Below, piece by piece: positions 25,076 through 34,204 of a stretch of 64,000 nt of DNA (position 1 is the stretch's first letter; every line of letters begins with the position of its first letter). The DNA comes from Sulfurovum zhangzhouensis (lineage in GTDB: Bacteria > Campylobacterota > Campylobacteria > Campylobacterales > Sulfurovaceae), in assembly GCF_030347965.1 (NCBI RefSeq), contig NZ_JAQIBD010000002.1:1-64000 (forward strand), written 5' to 3'. The notes under the pieces are model-generated. The model worked only from the letters and a program-made list of their open reading frames with translations, had not been told where the DNA came from and ran no database searches. The translations under genes were made by a program, and so were the position numbers.

Positions 25076-26029
25076 ATGCAGTTTACATTTTTGGGTACAA
25101 GTGCCGGAAAACCGACAAGAGAAAGGAATGTCACTGCATTAGGATTGGAGTTTGATCAAGACACACAATGGTACCTCTTTGACTGTGGAGAAGGAACCCA
25201 GCACCAACTTCTACACAGCAGACTATCTGTAGGTAAGCTTAGTACGATTTTCATTACACATATGCATGGAGATCATTACTATGGTCTACCCGGACTACTC
25301 TCCTCAAAAAAGCTCGACAAAGCACTGAATCCTTTGAGCATTTATGGTCCAAAAGGGATCAGAAAGTTCATAGAGTGTGTGATGAATGATATCAGTTACG
25401 AGAAACTTGGCTATGATCTAACTATCATTGAGTATACATCTCAAGATGAATATACCTTTGATAAATTCACCTTAAAGGTCTTGCCACTGGTGCACTCTGT
25501 AGATAGCCATGCATTTTATATCAGGGAAAATGATACCTGCAACCGTCTTGATGAAGAAAAACTCAGAGCGATAGGTGTGGAGCCTTCACCGCTGTATGGA
25601 GAACTGAAAAGAGGGAAAACCATCATAGTAAATGGAGAAAAACTCCATCCGGAATCCTTTATGCTTGAACCCCAAATAGGTAGGAAAGTGATCATTGCAG
25701 GAGACAATGATAAACCGGAGATTCTAGGCGGTTATCTTGATGAGCTAGACCTTTTGATCCATGAGTGTACCTACCTGCAGGAGACCTATGACAACCTACC
25801 GATCAAAGTACAGCATACTACAGCAAAAGACCTAGGTAAATGTGCTCAAGACCACTTTGTCAAAAACCTGATCGCTACACATATCAACCCCCGTTATAAT
25901 GAAAGTGGAAAGATCAATATCGAAACAGTCATTAAAGAGATAGTACGTTATTATAAAGGAAGACTTTTTATCGCACATGATTTTGATAGTTTTAGCTTAA
26001 GCAGGGATGGTATCATCACATTATTTTAA
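25076..26029 (+). CDS. rnz: ribonuclease Z
   Basis: A 317-aa metallo-beta-lactamase-fold protein. FLGTSAGKPTRERNVTAL is the conserved start of RNase Z, FITHMHGDHYYGLPGLL carries the HxHxDH zinc motif, PLVHSVDSHAF the fourth-motif His, IAGDNDKPE the bridging Asp, and ATHINPRY the last His. The flexible-arm region (GELKRGKTIIVNG) is short and typical of bacteria. It trims the 3' end of tRNA precursors in the cytoplasm. AAGGA precedes the ATG. Confidence 0.92.
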   Translation: MQFTFLGTSAGKPTRERNVTALGLEFDQDTQWYLFDCGEGTQHQLLHSRLSVGKLSTIFITHMHGDHYYGLPGLLSSKKLDKALNPLSIYGPKGIRKFIECVMNDISYEKLGYDLTIIEYTSQDEYTFDKFTLKVLPLVHSVDSHAFYIRENDTCNRLDEEKLRAIGVEPSPLYGELKRGKTIIVNGEKLHPESFMLEPQIGRKVIIAGDNDKPEILGGYLDELDLLIHECTYLQETYDNLPIKVQHTTAKDLGKCAQDHFVKNLIATHINPRYNESGKINIETVIKEIVRYYKGRLFIAHDFDSFSLSRDGIITLF

Positions 26030-26179
26030 TTAGTTAGCTTGCAACCAAGGGCTTTTCAGCAGCTAAGGTATACCAATCATAACTTGTCTTAAAAAGATAA
26101 TTTTTGTATACTCAGTAGATTCAGAACCGAATAATAGTTACATACCTAGAAGTTTATTAGAAAGAGTGAGGATTCTCCC

Positions 26180-28885
26180 ATGATAGACAAAAACTTCATT
26201 CAGTCGATTGATGACTGGCATCATAAATCCCCTGATGAAACACTTTCATTACTCAAAACTAGCACAGAAGGCTTAAGTCAGAAAAGTGCCGAACAAAGAG
26301 CACTGGAGTTTGGATCTAACGAGCTACCAAAACCTGTACGTCCTCATATTCTAATGCGTTTTCTTTCTCACTTTCATAACATACTTATCTATGTTCTTCT
26401 ATCAGCAGCAGTAATCACGGCACTTCTTGAACACTTTGTCGATACCGCTGTGATCGTTTCCGTGGTGATCATCAATGCGTTGATCGGGTTTTTACAGGAG
26501 GGAAAAGCTGAAAAAGCCATGGATGCTATCAGGAATATGCTTGCATTAAAAGCCAAAATCATCCGTGAGGGAAAACATCAAAGTATTTCAGCCGAATCAT
26601 TGGTCCCCGGAGATATCGTACTACTTGAAGCCGGAGATAAAGTACCTGCTGATTTACGCCTGTTAAGTATCCATGGACTGAAGATTCAGGAAGCTGTTCT
26701 CACCGGGGAGTCGATCACCGTTGAGAAGCATATTGAGGCAACTGAAGCAGAATCCTCTTTAGGTGATCGCTTCAGTATGGCATTTAGCGGAACTACGGTA
26801 GCAAGCGGTGAAGGCATAGGAGTAGTAGTTGCTACAGCCACACAAACTCAAATTGGTCGTATCAGCGGTTTGCTTTCAAGCGTGGAGACACTCAATACGC
26901 CATTAGTAATACAAATGGCACGTTTTGCTAAATTACTTACACTCTTTATTTTGACTGTAGCAGCGATGATACTGCTTTTCAGTTATTATGTTTTGCACCA
27001 GGATTTTACAACAATATTCATGGCTGTTGTGGGTCTGTCTGTTGCTGCCATACCGGAAGGTTTACCCGCGGTGCTTAGCATCACACTTGCTGTAGGCGTA
27101 CAGGCTATGGCAAAAAGAAATGCCATCGTACGTCGCCTTCCAGCCATTGAAACACTTGGATCTGTCTCTGTGATCTGTTCAGACAAAACAGGAACATTGA
27201 CACGCAATGAGATGAATGTAGTCTCCATTGTTACCGGCAAAGATCAATTTGAAATCACCGGAACAGGCTACGAACCATCCGGAGAGATAAAAGTCGATAA
27301 AACAACAGTTAATGTCGCTGCATACCCTCTTCTCGAAGAGATCGGACTAGCAGCTACATTGTGCAATAACTCCCGACTACTTCATGATAATGAACACTGG
27401 AGTGTAGAAGGTGACCCTATGGAAGGTGCATTACTTGCCCTGTCAGGTAAAACCGGGATTAATATTATCAAGACAAGAGAAGAGTGGTTACGTACGGATG
27501 TAATTCCGTTTGATACCAAATACAAATACATGGCCACCCTTAACCACGACCATGATAATAATGCGTTTATCTTCGTCAAAGGTGCACCAGAGGTGCTATT
27601 TGACTTGTGTACTTTGCAACGCTGCAGCAATCACGAAAATGAACCAATCGATAAATTTTATTGGAAGGAACAAGCTGATTCCATCGCAGCTCAAGGACAA
27701 AGATTACTAGCTTTCGCTCTCAAACCGGTAATGCCAGGGCATACGGTGCTTGAACATGATGATATAACCGATTCTCTTATTTTTCTCGGGCTCGTGGGAT
27801 TGATCGACCCTCCACGCGCAGAAGTGATAGAAGCGATCGCTGAGTGCCACCGTGCGGGCATCGAAGTTAAAATGATCACAGGTGATCATGCTCTTACTGC
27901 AGTTGCGATCGGCAAGCAACTAGGATTGCACCATAGCGAAAAAGTACTTACCGGAATAGAACTTGAAAAAATCGATGATAAAGCCCTACCCGACGCTATC
28001 ATGCAAACAGGAATATTCGCGCGAACAAGCCCTGAAGACAAATTACGCCTAGTGATGGCTATGCAATCATCGGGGATGACCGTTGCCATGACTGGAGACG
28101 GTGTCAATGATGCCCCTGCTCTCAAACGTGCAGGTGTAGGTATTGCCATGGGACGGACCGGTACAGAAGCAGCAAAAGAGGCTGCCGAAATTGTTCTAAC
28201 CGATGATAACTTTGCATCAATTGTCGCTGCGGTGCGCGAAGGACGTACCGTATATAATAATCTCAAAAAAGTAATCAGTTGGACTCTTCCTACCAATGCA
28301 GGGGAAGCCATGACAATCATTACAGCAATCTTATTTGGACTCAGTCTTCCTATCACACCTATACAGATATTATGGGTTAATATGATCACAGCAGTCACTC
28401 TCGGTATCGCCCTTGCATTTGAGCCTATTGAAGAGCATACTATGCAACGCCCTCCGCACCCGCGTAATGAATCACTACTTAGTGGCGGACTCGTATGGCA
28501 TATCATACTGGTGGCAAGCCTATTTTTAGTAGGGATCTTCGGAATTTATGAATATGCGCTTTGGAAGGGGTATACAGAAAATCTTGCACGTACCATTGCA
28601 ATGAATACACTCGTATGTATGGAGATCTTTCATCTGCTATTCATCCGTAATATGCACAATATTATCTGGGGATGGAAATCCATACGTGCAACTACTACGG
28701 TTTGGATATCTATCAGTATGGTGGTTTTCGGTCAATTTGCACTTACTTACCTACCCTGGCTGCAAAGCATTTTTGAAACTGAAGCAGTGGGACTTTTTGA
28801 TATGCTTGTCATCCTAGGGATTTCTGTCCTAATGTTCTTAATCATTGAACTCGAAAAACAGATACGCATTCGATGGACCAAATAG
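26180..28885 (+). CDS. P-type cation-transporting ATPase, type II
   Basis: A 901-aa protein with an N-terminal cation ATPase domain, the TGES actuator loop (LTGESITVEK), the phosphorylation site DKTGTLT with Asp335, the nucleotide-binding KGAPE, and the hinge MTGDGVNDAPAL. About ten membrane segments are present. M4 has AAIPEGLPAVL as in SERCA-type pumps. M6 reads WVNMITAVTLG: the Asn (734) and Thr are kept, but the Asp that completes the calcium site in SERCA (D800) is Ala738. I recall this WVNM-TAVTL variant from cyanobacterial and other bacterial pumps of unsettled substrate. Ca2+, Na+/K+ or another ion cannot be told. Confidence 0.88.
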   Translation: MIDKNFIQSIDDWHHKSPDETLSLLKTSTEGLSQKSAEQRALEFGSNELPKPVRPHILMRFLSHFHNILIYVLLSAAVITALLEHFVDTAVIVSVVIINALIGFLQEGKAEKAMDAIRNMLALKAKIIREGKHQSISAESLVPGDIVLLEAGDKVPADLRLLSIHGLKIQEAVLTGESITVEKHIEATEAESSLGDRFSMAFSGTTVASGEGIGVVVATATQTQIGRISGLLSSVETLNTPLVIQMARFAKLLTLFILTVAAMILLFSYYVLHQDFTTIFMAVVGLSVAAIPEGLPAVLSITLAVGVQAMAKRNAIVRRLPAIETLGSVSVICSDKTGTLTRNEMNVVSIVTGKDQFEITGTGYEPSGEIKVDKTTVNVAAYPLLEEIGLAATLCNNSRLLHDNEHWSVEGDPMEGALLALSGKTGINIIKTREEWLRTDVIPFDTKYKYMATLNHDHDNNAFIFVKGAPEVLFDLCTLQRCSNHENEPIDKFYWKEQADSIAAQGQRLLAFALKPVMPGHTVLEHDDITDSLIFLGLVGLIDPPRAEVIEAIAECHRAGIEVKMITGDHALTAVAIGKQLGLHHSEKVLTGIELEKIDDKALPDAIMQTGIFARTSPEDKLRLVMAMQSSGMTVAMTGDGVNDAPALKRAGVGIAMGRTGTEAAKEAAEIVLTDDNFASIVAAVREGRTVYNNLKKVISWTLPTNAGEAMTIITAILFGLSLPITPIQILWVNMITAVTLGIALAFEPIEEHTMQRPPHPRNESLLSGGLVWHIILVASLFLVGIFGIYEYALWKGYTENLARTIAMNTLVCMEIFHLLFIRNMHNIIWGWKSIRATTTVWISISMVVFGQFALTYLPWLQSIFETEAVGLFDMLVILGISVLMFLIIELEKQIRIRWTK

Positions 28886-28978
28886 CTACTATTAGATAAA
28901 TCCTACTTCTATCTTCTCCTAGAGTACATAAGTATAGATTCATTATAATAAAATTCTTTTGGGGAAGAAGAGGTCAAA

Positions 28979-29251
28979 ATGAATATCTTAGCAGTGTCAG
29001 CCTTGTTTGCCAAGGGCACAAACATTTATACACAGCTCCAATGTATCGTAAACTGCGACAAACAACATCCTGAAATAAAAAAATACAGAAGGCCACATGA
29101 TACGATGAAAGAGATCTATGGGTCAGACAATACACGTGTCAATAGAAATCGACTACAAAATTTCATCCTGGAGCATGGTAGTAGTATACAAAATAAATAT
29201 GCAATGCTTTGCATGGATGATGCCGTCTATAGCTTAAAAGAGTGTGATTAG
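28979..29251 (+). CDS. hypothetical protein, 90 aa
   Basis: A small protein of unknown family with four cysteines (QLQCIVNCDKQ, MLCMDDA, KECD). The N-terminus is mildly hydrophobic but lacks a clear signal peptide. TATAAT at 28944-28949 and GGGGAAGAAGAGG before the ATG make expression likely. It lies between the P-type ATPase and a tiny membrane protein; no functional link is visible. Confidence 0.6.
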   Translation: MNILAVSALFAKGTNIYTQLQCIVNCDKQHPEIKKYRRPHDTMKEIYGSDNTRVNRNRLQNFILEHGSSIQNKYAMLCMDDAVYSLKECD

Positions 29252-29419
29252 ATACAAACTGTCTCTAAATGATAAACAAAGAAACAATCTTACAGTACAT
29301 ATATAGTGCACACAATGTTGATAAAGTAAAAAATAAAGTTTTCATTATGAAAGATTTCACACAGGTGCGTAAGAGAGACATATAAAAAAGAAACATTGAA
29401 ATCTCGAAAGGGGGATAAA

Positions 29420-29551
29420 ATGGGTTCTGGAATAATATTTGGATGGTTTATACTATTAGCTCTTTTTTGTGTTTGTAAAAAAAACAAAGTTTTTCAACTC
29501 AACACAACTCCTCAAGATAGCCTCGCAGAGTGTTATGAAGAAAGCGAGTAG
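29420..29551 (+). CDS. 43-aa single-pass membrane microprotein
   Basis: A 43-residue protein: MGSGIIFGWFILLALFCVCK is one membrane segment, followed by a short polar tail ending in CYEESE. AAAGGGGG lies upstream of the ATG with proper spacing, which is the main evidence that it is real. No family is recognised. It lies between the 90-aa gene and the convergent nuclease gene. Confidence 0.5.
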   Translation: MGSGIIFGWFILLALFCVCKKNKVFQLNTTPQDSLAECYEESE

Positions 29552-29593
29552 AAGAAAAACCTGATAGGCTTTTGCCTCACTCCGGTTTAATAT

Positions 29594-30991
29594 TTATAGG
29601 TAGATCACCTCTTCGGGTTCTACAATATGTACCTTCTGGTTAAAAACATTTTCCAAGACACTGCGGAGTATGATCTGTTTATCTCTTTCACCATGGATCA
29701 AAAAGATACGATTAAGATCCTCTATATTGGAAATCCATTTTATGATAGCATTTTGATCAGCATGAGCCGAAAATCCGTTGATCGTATGGATTGATGCTTT
29801 TACAAGAATATCTTCACCATAGATCTTTACCCATCTGGCACCATCGACCAAATGTCTTCCCAAGGTACCTTCAACCTGATAACCGACAAATATCAATGTA
29901 TTTTTTCTGTTCCAAAGACGGTTTTTAAAATGATGTAAGATCCTGCCTCCTGTACACATACCACTACCTGCAATGATAATGGTGCGTCGGTCAAATTCGT
30001 TGATCTGTTTTGATGCCTCGACATCCGGGGTATACACCAACCACTCAAAATCAAAAATGGTACCGTCACGTTCTTTGAAGTCCTGACATTTTTTACTCAA
30101 AAGGTGAGAATAGTTATTATATACTTGCGTCGCACGGGTAGCCATAGGACTGTCTAAAAAGATCCTGCATTGAGGCAGCTCTTTTCTATCATGCATCTCT
30201 TTAAGAATACACAAGATCTCTTGGGTTCTCTCTATTGCAAATGACGGGATAAGTACGTTTCCCCAGTCATTTAATGTTTCTATCACGACTTTCTTAAATT
30301 CATTGATCGTATCTTCTGTACTCTGATGGTTGCGATCACCATAGGTTGATTCTACATAAAGTGTATTGGCATGAGTACACTCTGCGAGATCATGTTGTAC
30401 TATATTATTGTCATGACCTATATCTCCTGAGAAAACAATCGTTTGTTCAACACCTCTCTCCTTGTAAGAGATCTCTATGAATGCTGATCCCAAGATATGA
30501 CCGGCATCACGGTATGTCACATTTATTCCTTCCTGTAGGGATACAGGATTATCATATTCACAAATGTACCAGTCCAGATTAAATGTTGCCTCTATATCTT
30601 CTTCTTCATACAGTGGCAGCCTTTCATCATCTTCGCTACCTTTTCTTTGGGCCTTCCTATATCTGGTCTCATAGTCTTCTTTCATAATCTTGGCACTATC
30701 CATTAAGATGATCTCAGCTAGCTCTACAGTTGCCTCTGTTGTGTATATCGTACCCTTAAAGCCCTCTTTTACCAGTTTGGGAATGCGCCCGATATGATCT
30801 AAGTGTGCATGGGTGATCAACAGGTAGTCGATCTCTTTAGGATCAAAATGGAACGGTCCGAAATTTTGCTCCTCTTCAGGGCCTTGATACATACCGCAAT
30901 CTATAAGAATTCGAGGGCCATTCTCTATCGCAAACAAATGACAAGAACCTGTCACAACTCCTGCTGCACCATGAGAAGTAATCGTTGCCAT
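29594..30991 (-). CDS. metallo-beta-lactamase/beta-CASP family exonuclease
   Basis: A 465-aa protein. THAHLDHIGRIPKL holds the HxHxDH zinc site (about residue 60), AGHILGSAFIE the next His, FSGDIGHD the Asp, and a beta-CASP insert spans about 210-390 with GSGMCTGGRI and SAHADQ. It resembles the archaeal/bacterial CPSF-like RNA nucleases of about 450-470 aa (for example TTHA0252) and not RNase J. It probably degrades or processes RNA in the cytoplasm. ATG 30991 is chosen over TTG 30997 because AAAGGA lies six bases before the ATG. Confidence 0.88.
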   Translation of the reverse strand: MATITSHGAAGVVTGSCHLFAIENGPRILIDCGMYQGPEEEQNFGPFHFDPKEIDYLLITHAHLDHIGRIPKLVKEGFKGTIYTTEATVELAEIILMDSAKIMKEDYETRYRKAQRKGSEDDERLPLYEEEDIEATFNLDWYICEYDNPVSLQEGINVTYRDAGHILGSAFIEISYKERGVEQTIVFSGDIGHDNNIVQHDLAECTHANTLYVESTYGDRNHQSTEDTINEFKKVVIETLNDWGNVLIPSFAIERTQEILCILKEMHDRKELPQCRIFLDSPMATRATQVYNNYSHLLSKKCQDFKERDGTIFDFEWLVYTPDVEASKQINEFDRRTIIIAGSGMCTGGRILHHFKNRLWNRKNTLIFVGYQVEGTLGRHLVDGARWVKIYGEDILVKASIHTINGFSAHADQNAIIKWISNIEDLNRIFLIHGERDKQIILRSVLENVFNQKVHIVEPEEVIYL

Positions 30992-31453
30992 GTTCAATCC
31001 TTTTTACTTAATATATTAGAATATCATATTATATTGTATAAGAAAAACGCACCATTATGAAAATAATTTGATTAATTTGTTAAAGAGTTAGAAAGATAAA
31101 AAATTGATAAGCATTATTTGTCCCATTTATTGCTGGAACAAATAAGTTATTCAAAATGGGATAAAATCTTATTATTATCGGTTTTCACCAGATCAGCTAC
31201 GATAACAACAGTATTTTCAGAATTCATATTGCCTTCTTTTATTTTATGGCAAGAGATACATTAGACAAAAATCCTTGTTTAATTATTTAAATCATAGATC
31301 ATTTTTCATAAGTTGTCAATGTCCCTTATAGACTTATTTGTTTAAATTTCATAATGTAATTTTATACCTTTTTATATCTATATGCTTTTCGCAGTACATA
31401 TCCATTACACAGATAACGGATATAGTAAAAAAAATAGAATGAAAGGATTAAAG
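30992..31453. other. intergenic region with an inverted repeat
   Basis: About 460 AT-rich bases separate the divergent nuclease and secreted-protein genes. TCCCATTT (31121-31128) and AAATGGGA (31154-31161) form an inverted repeat with a 25-base loop. Promoters for both genes must lie here; no gene is evident. Confidence 0.5.
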
Positions 31454-31843
31454 ATGAGAAAGTTAGTACGTGCATCAATGATTCTAGGACTGTGCATGCT
31501 GCCATTTAGTTTGATGGCGGAAGAAGCTCCAAGGTATCCAATGAATATGGGGCCAGGATATCATATGATGGGACCCGGAAACTATGAGTTTTGTGATGAG
31601 TGTGGAACATATCACATGCGCGGACATTATGATGGAGATAAAACAATACAGGAGAAAGAAGCTAGAGAAAAATTCGAAGTTTTTGTAAAAAAACATCTTA
31701 AAGGCTTCACTATTACCAAAATGGCATCAGAAAAAGTACCGATGGGAACGATGTACTGGGCAATCATTGAGGATAAAAACGGAAATCAGATGGAACTACA
31801 TATGAATCCATGGGGATATATTCGCGGTCCGTTTATAAGATAG
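31454..31843 (+). CDS. secreted Met/His-rich protein with CxxC
   Basis: A 129-aa protein with a signal peptide (ASMILGLCMLPFSLMAEE). The early mature part is rich in Met, Pro, Gly and His (MNMGPGYHMMGPG), followed by a CDECG pair, HMRGH, and a C-terminal region that looks like a PepSY-type or similar alpha/beta fold (GFTITKMASEKVPMG to HMNPWGYIRGPF). Met/His clusters plus CxxC suggest copper or another soft metal, in the periplasm. ATG 31454 is used because AAAGGA sits six bases upstream. The family is not recognised. Confidence 0.65.
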   Translation: MRKLVRASMILGLCMLPFSLMAEEAPRYPMNMGPGYHMMGPGNYEFCDECGTYHMRGHYDGDKTIQEKEAREKFEVFVKKHLKGFTITKMASEKVPMGTMYWAIIEDKNGNQMELHMNPWGYIRGPFIR

Positions 31844-32184
31844 TTCAGCAAAAGCTAAATCATATGATAAAAGGTTGGAAGATAGGAAAACTTTAAATTC
31901 CTACCTCCCCTTTTACATACTTAGTTAATCAAAATAATTAGAGACACTCAAATAACACGAAGAAAATTTTAGTTTCGATCAAACAAACTAAAATTAATGA
32001 TATCGATGTTTTGATATATCCTACACATCTATCACATACCCCTGTTTACTGTAATGCGTTTGCCATATCATTGTTGAGTATTTTATGGACATAAAAAATA
32101 ATATTTTAATTATTTTTATTTATATATATGTCTCATATAAATAAATTTGATATACTTCTCTCTTATAAGAGTTGAGGAGGAAGT
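31844..32184. other. AT-rich intergenic region
   Basis: About 340 bases with no reading frame that has a plausible ribosome-binding site and no clear hairpin terminator. The promoter of the following 104-aa gene is presumably in its last 60 bases. Confidence 0.5.
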
Positions 32185-32499
32185 ATGAAAATTTTAAAAA
32201 AGTTTTTAAAAAGTAAAGAAAGCAAAAGTACAAATAAATCACCTGTAAATATACAAAAAAAACCCGTTAAAGTCTTAACAGCTCATGAACTAGCTGAAAA
32301 GCTTGGTACTGATAGACGAAAACTGGAGAAGACATTTGTGGATCTTGGATGGACAGAAAAAAGTGCAAAAGGAACCAAAGCCACACAAGACGGAATATCA
32401 AACGGTGCACAAACAAAATATCATGATATGACCAGAAATAATTATGTTGTTTGGGATGAATCTATCATGAACAATACTACACTTCAAGAGTTTATCTAA
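32185..32499 (+). CDS. small basic protein with HTH-like segment
   Basis: A 104-aa protein. The first 30 residues are Lys/Ser-rich and probably disordered. VLTAHELAEKLGTDRRKLEK followed by TFVDLGW looks like a helix-turn-helix, and the rest (KATQDGISNGAQTK and YVVWDES) resembles small phage-antirepressor-like or winged-helix domains. GAGGAGG precedes the ATG. DNA binding is possible, but no partner or target is visible and the family is not recognised with certainty. Confidence 0.55.
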   Translation: MKILKKFLKSKESKSTNKSPVNIQKKPVKVLTAHELAEKLGTDRRKLEKTFVDLGWTEKSAKGTKATQDGISNGAQTKYHDMTRNNYVVWDESIMNNTTLQEFI

Positions 32500-32528
32500 C
32501 CCTTTAACGTTCATAGAAGATAAAATAA

Positions 32529-32582
32529 AGAGTTTGAGGCTTGAAAAAAGGGAAGAAGAGGAAGTAAGAAGCCTCAAGCTCT
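32529..32582. repeat. long inverted repeat downstream of the 104-aa gene
   Basis: AGAGTTTGAGGCTT (32529-32542) and AAGCCTCAAGCTCT (32569-32582) pair over 14 bp with one G-T position and a 26-base purine-rich loop. It is too long-looped for a classical terminator but may end transcription of the upstream gene. The remaining bases up to 32773 hold nothing else I can identify. Confidence 0.45.
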
Positions 32583-32773
32583 TCATTATGATAGTTTAAA
32601 CTTATAAACAAACGACAAACCAAACATTAACAATTGTATACAGATAATAAACACTTCGTAACATTTAACATCTGTTTTATCATATATCAATAATAAAAAT
32701 ATTTTGAAAATCACTTAATTATAAAATGTTATACTACAATTTATTAATTTCAACGTATCAGGTGCTTAGTTAG

Positions 32774-33775
32774 ATGAAACATCCTATCCTCACATACTCT
32801 CTTTTTTTCATTTCATCGCTTTTCGCTTCAGATGCTAAGTATCAGCTTGGACAGGGGCTACAGCTTGGTGATCTGCCACTTTATCTTGGAGGATATACCT
32901 CACTTGAGTATAGCAGGCCTTCAGAGGGGAACAGAGTACTTAAACTTGAAGAGTTGGCACTGATGCTTTATGGAGAACAAGACCGTTTTAGCTATATGAT
33001 CGAAATGGAAGCTGAAGATGTGTATACCGAAGTCTTCGGTAATGAAGCGATGGAAGAACAACATCAACGTTTTCATATCGAACGACTCTATTTCAACTAT
33101 GATTTTGATGAAAACTATGCTATCAAGGCGGGAAAATATAATTCGCCTATCGGCTTTTGGAACAAAAACCCTATCAATGTCCTAAGAGATACTACTTCCA
33201 GTCCAATTATCGTTGAAAGACTGTTTCCCGAATATACCACCGGTTTAGAATTTACTTATCAAACACAAAACGAAAATATGCTTACAATCAATACGATGTT
33301 TCAGCACAGTGAAGATCTTGATAAGACAATTAATGATGATATCTATAATAACTTTGAAATTGATCAGCATTTTGGATTAGGAGTATCTTTCCAAAATGAT
33401 GATATCACTTATCAGTTCAATACCGGTTATTTCCAAATGCTTACAGGAACATCATATAACTATTTGTTAGGTTCATTCAACACGAATCTTTCAAATGAAA
33501 AGATACAAGGAGAGCTCGGAACACAATGGAAAGACGGTAAAAATACACTTTCTTATATAGGTTACCTGCAATGGATACATACTCTAACGGAACAACATGA
33601 GACTATTTTAAGAGTGGAAAGTTATAAAGACAATGAACAAAGTTCCAAAGATACTTTTTTAGTCTTCGGATATACCTATAGACCCTACTTCCCTGTTGCA
33701 CTCAAAGCTGAATACCAGTGGCATTCCTTCAACGAAAAGAATCAAATGCTTCTATCTCTCTCTATACTCTTTTAA
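32774..33775 (+). CDS. outer-membrane porin-like beta-barrel
   Basis: A 333-aa protein with a signal peptide (ILTYSLFFISSLFAS) and alternating strands throughout. RFHIERLYFNYDFDENYAIKAGKYNSPIGFWNK-type sequence (key part GKYNSPIGFWN) is common to Campylobacterota porin-like proteins, and the chain ends in LSLSILF, a C-terminal aromatic barrel signature. It heads an apparent three-gene unit with a periplasmic binding protein and a sensor kinase, so it may help deliver the signal they sense. The solute is unknown. Confidence 0.75.
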   Translation: MKHPILTYSLFFISSLFASDAKYQLGQGLQLGDLPLYLGGYTSLEYSRPSEGNRVLKLEELALMLYGEQDRFSYMIEMEAEDVYTEVFGNEAMEEQHQRFHIERLYFNYDFDENYAIKAGKYNSPIGFWNKNPINVLRDTTSSPIIVERLFPEYTTGLEFTYQTQNENMLTINTMFQHSEDLDKTINDDIYNNFEIDQHFGLGVSFQNDDITYQFNTGYFQMLTGTSYNYLLGSFNTNLSNEKIQGELGTQWKDGKNTLSYIGYLQWIHTLTEQHETILRVESYKDNEQSSKDTFLVFGYTYRPYFPVALKAEYQWHSFNEKNQMLLSLSILF

Positions 33776-33784
33776 GGATTAAGG

Positions 33785-34204
33785 ATGGGGATGTTTAGAA
33801 TCATTTGTATATTGATCTTCTCCTTATTGATATTGCATGGAGAGTCATTTGTACTGGTCACACACCCTAAAAGTCCGATCAAAAACCTTACAAAATCGCA
33901 GGCAAAATCGATCTATCTTAAAGAAAGACGGTTTTGGGGAGATACAAAACTTACAACGCTCAATCTTCCTCCTGATAATCCGCTGCGTAAAGCATTTGAA
34001 AGTGATGTTCTTGAAATGACACCAGGAGAGCTTGACAGCTACTGGATGAAACAACACTATAGAGGGCATAGACCCCCTTACCGAGTAGAATCCGTACAAA
34101 GTATACTGATGTTTGTCAAAAAAGTAGAAGGTGCCATAGGATATATCCCTCAACGTGCCGTAACTGATGATGTCAAAGTCATCTATAAAGGCAACAAACG
34201 ATGA
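33785..34204 (+). CDS. small periplasmic phosphate-binding-protein-like (PBP) domain protein
   Basis: A 139-aa protein with a signal peptide (IICILIFSLLILHGE). It is a single lobe of a PstS-like binding fold: KNLTKSQAKSIYLKERRFW, SDVLEMTPGELDSYWMKQ and GAIGYIPQRAV are the recurring motifs of these small proteins. Full-length substrate-binding proteins are about twice as long. It sits 9 bp after the porin gene and overlaps the kinase start by four bases (ATGA), so it is likely the sensor's periplasmic partner. The ligand could be an oxyanion, but this is not shown. Confidence 0.8.
   Translation: MGMFRIICILIFSLLILHGESFVLVTHPKSPIKNLTKSQAKSIYLKERRFWGDTKLTTLNLPPDNPLRKAFESDVLEMTPGELDSYWMKQHYRGHRPPYRVESVQSILMFVKKVEGAIGYIPQRAVTDDVKVIYKGNKR

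Noticed and set aside
31192-31232. A 26-aa minus-strand frame starting MNSENTVVIV in the 31.0-31.4 kb gap
   Set aside because: Only a weak ribosome-binding site and no recognisable family; too short to support.
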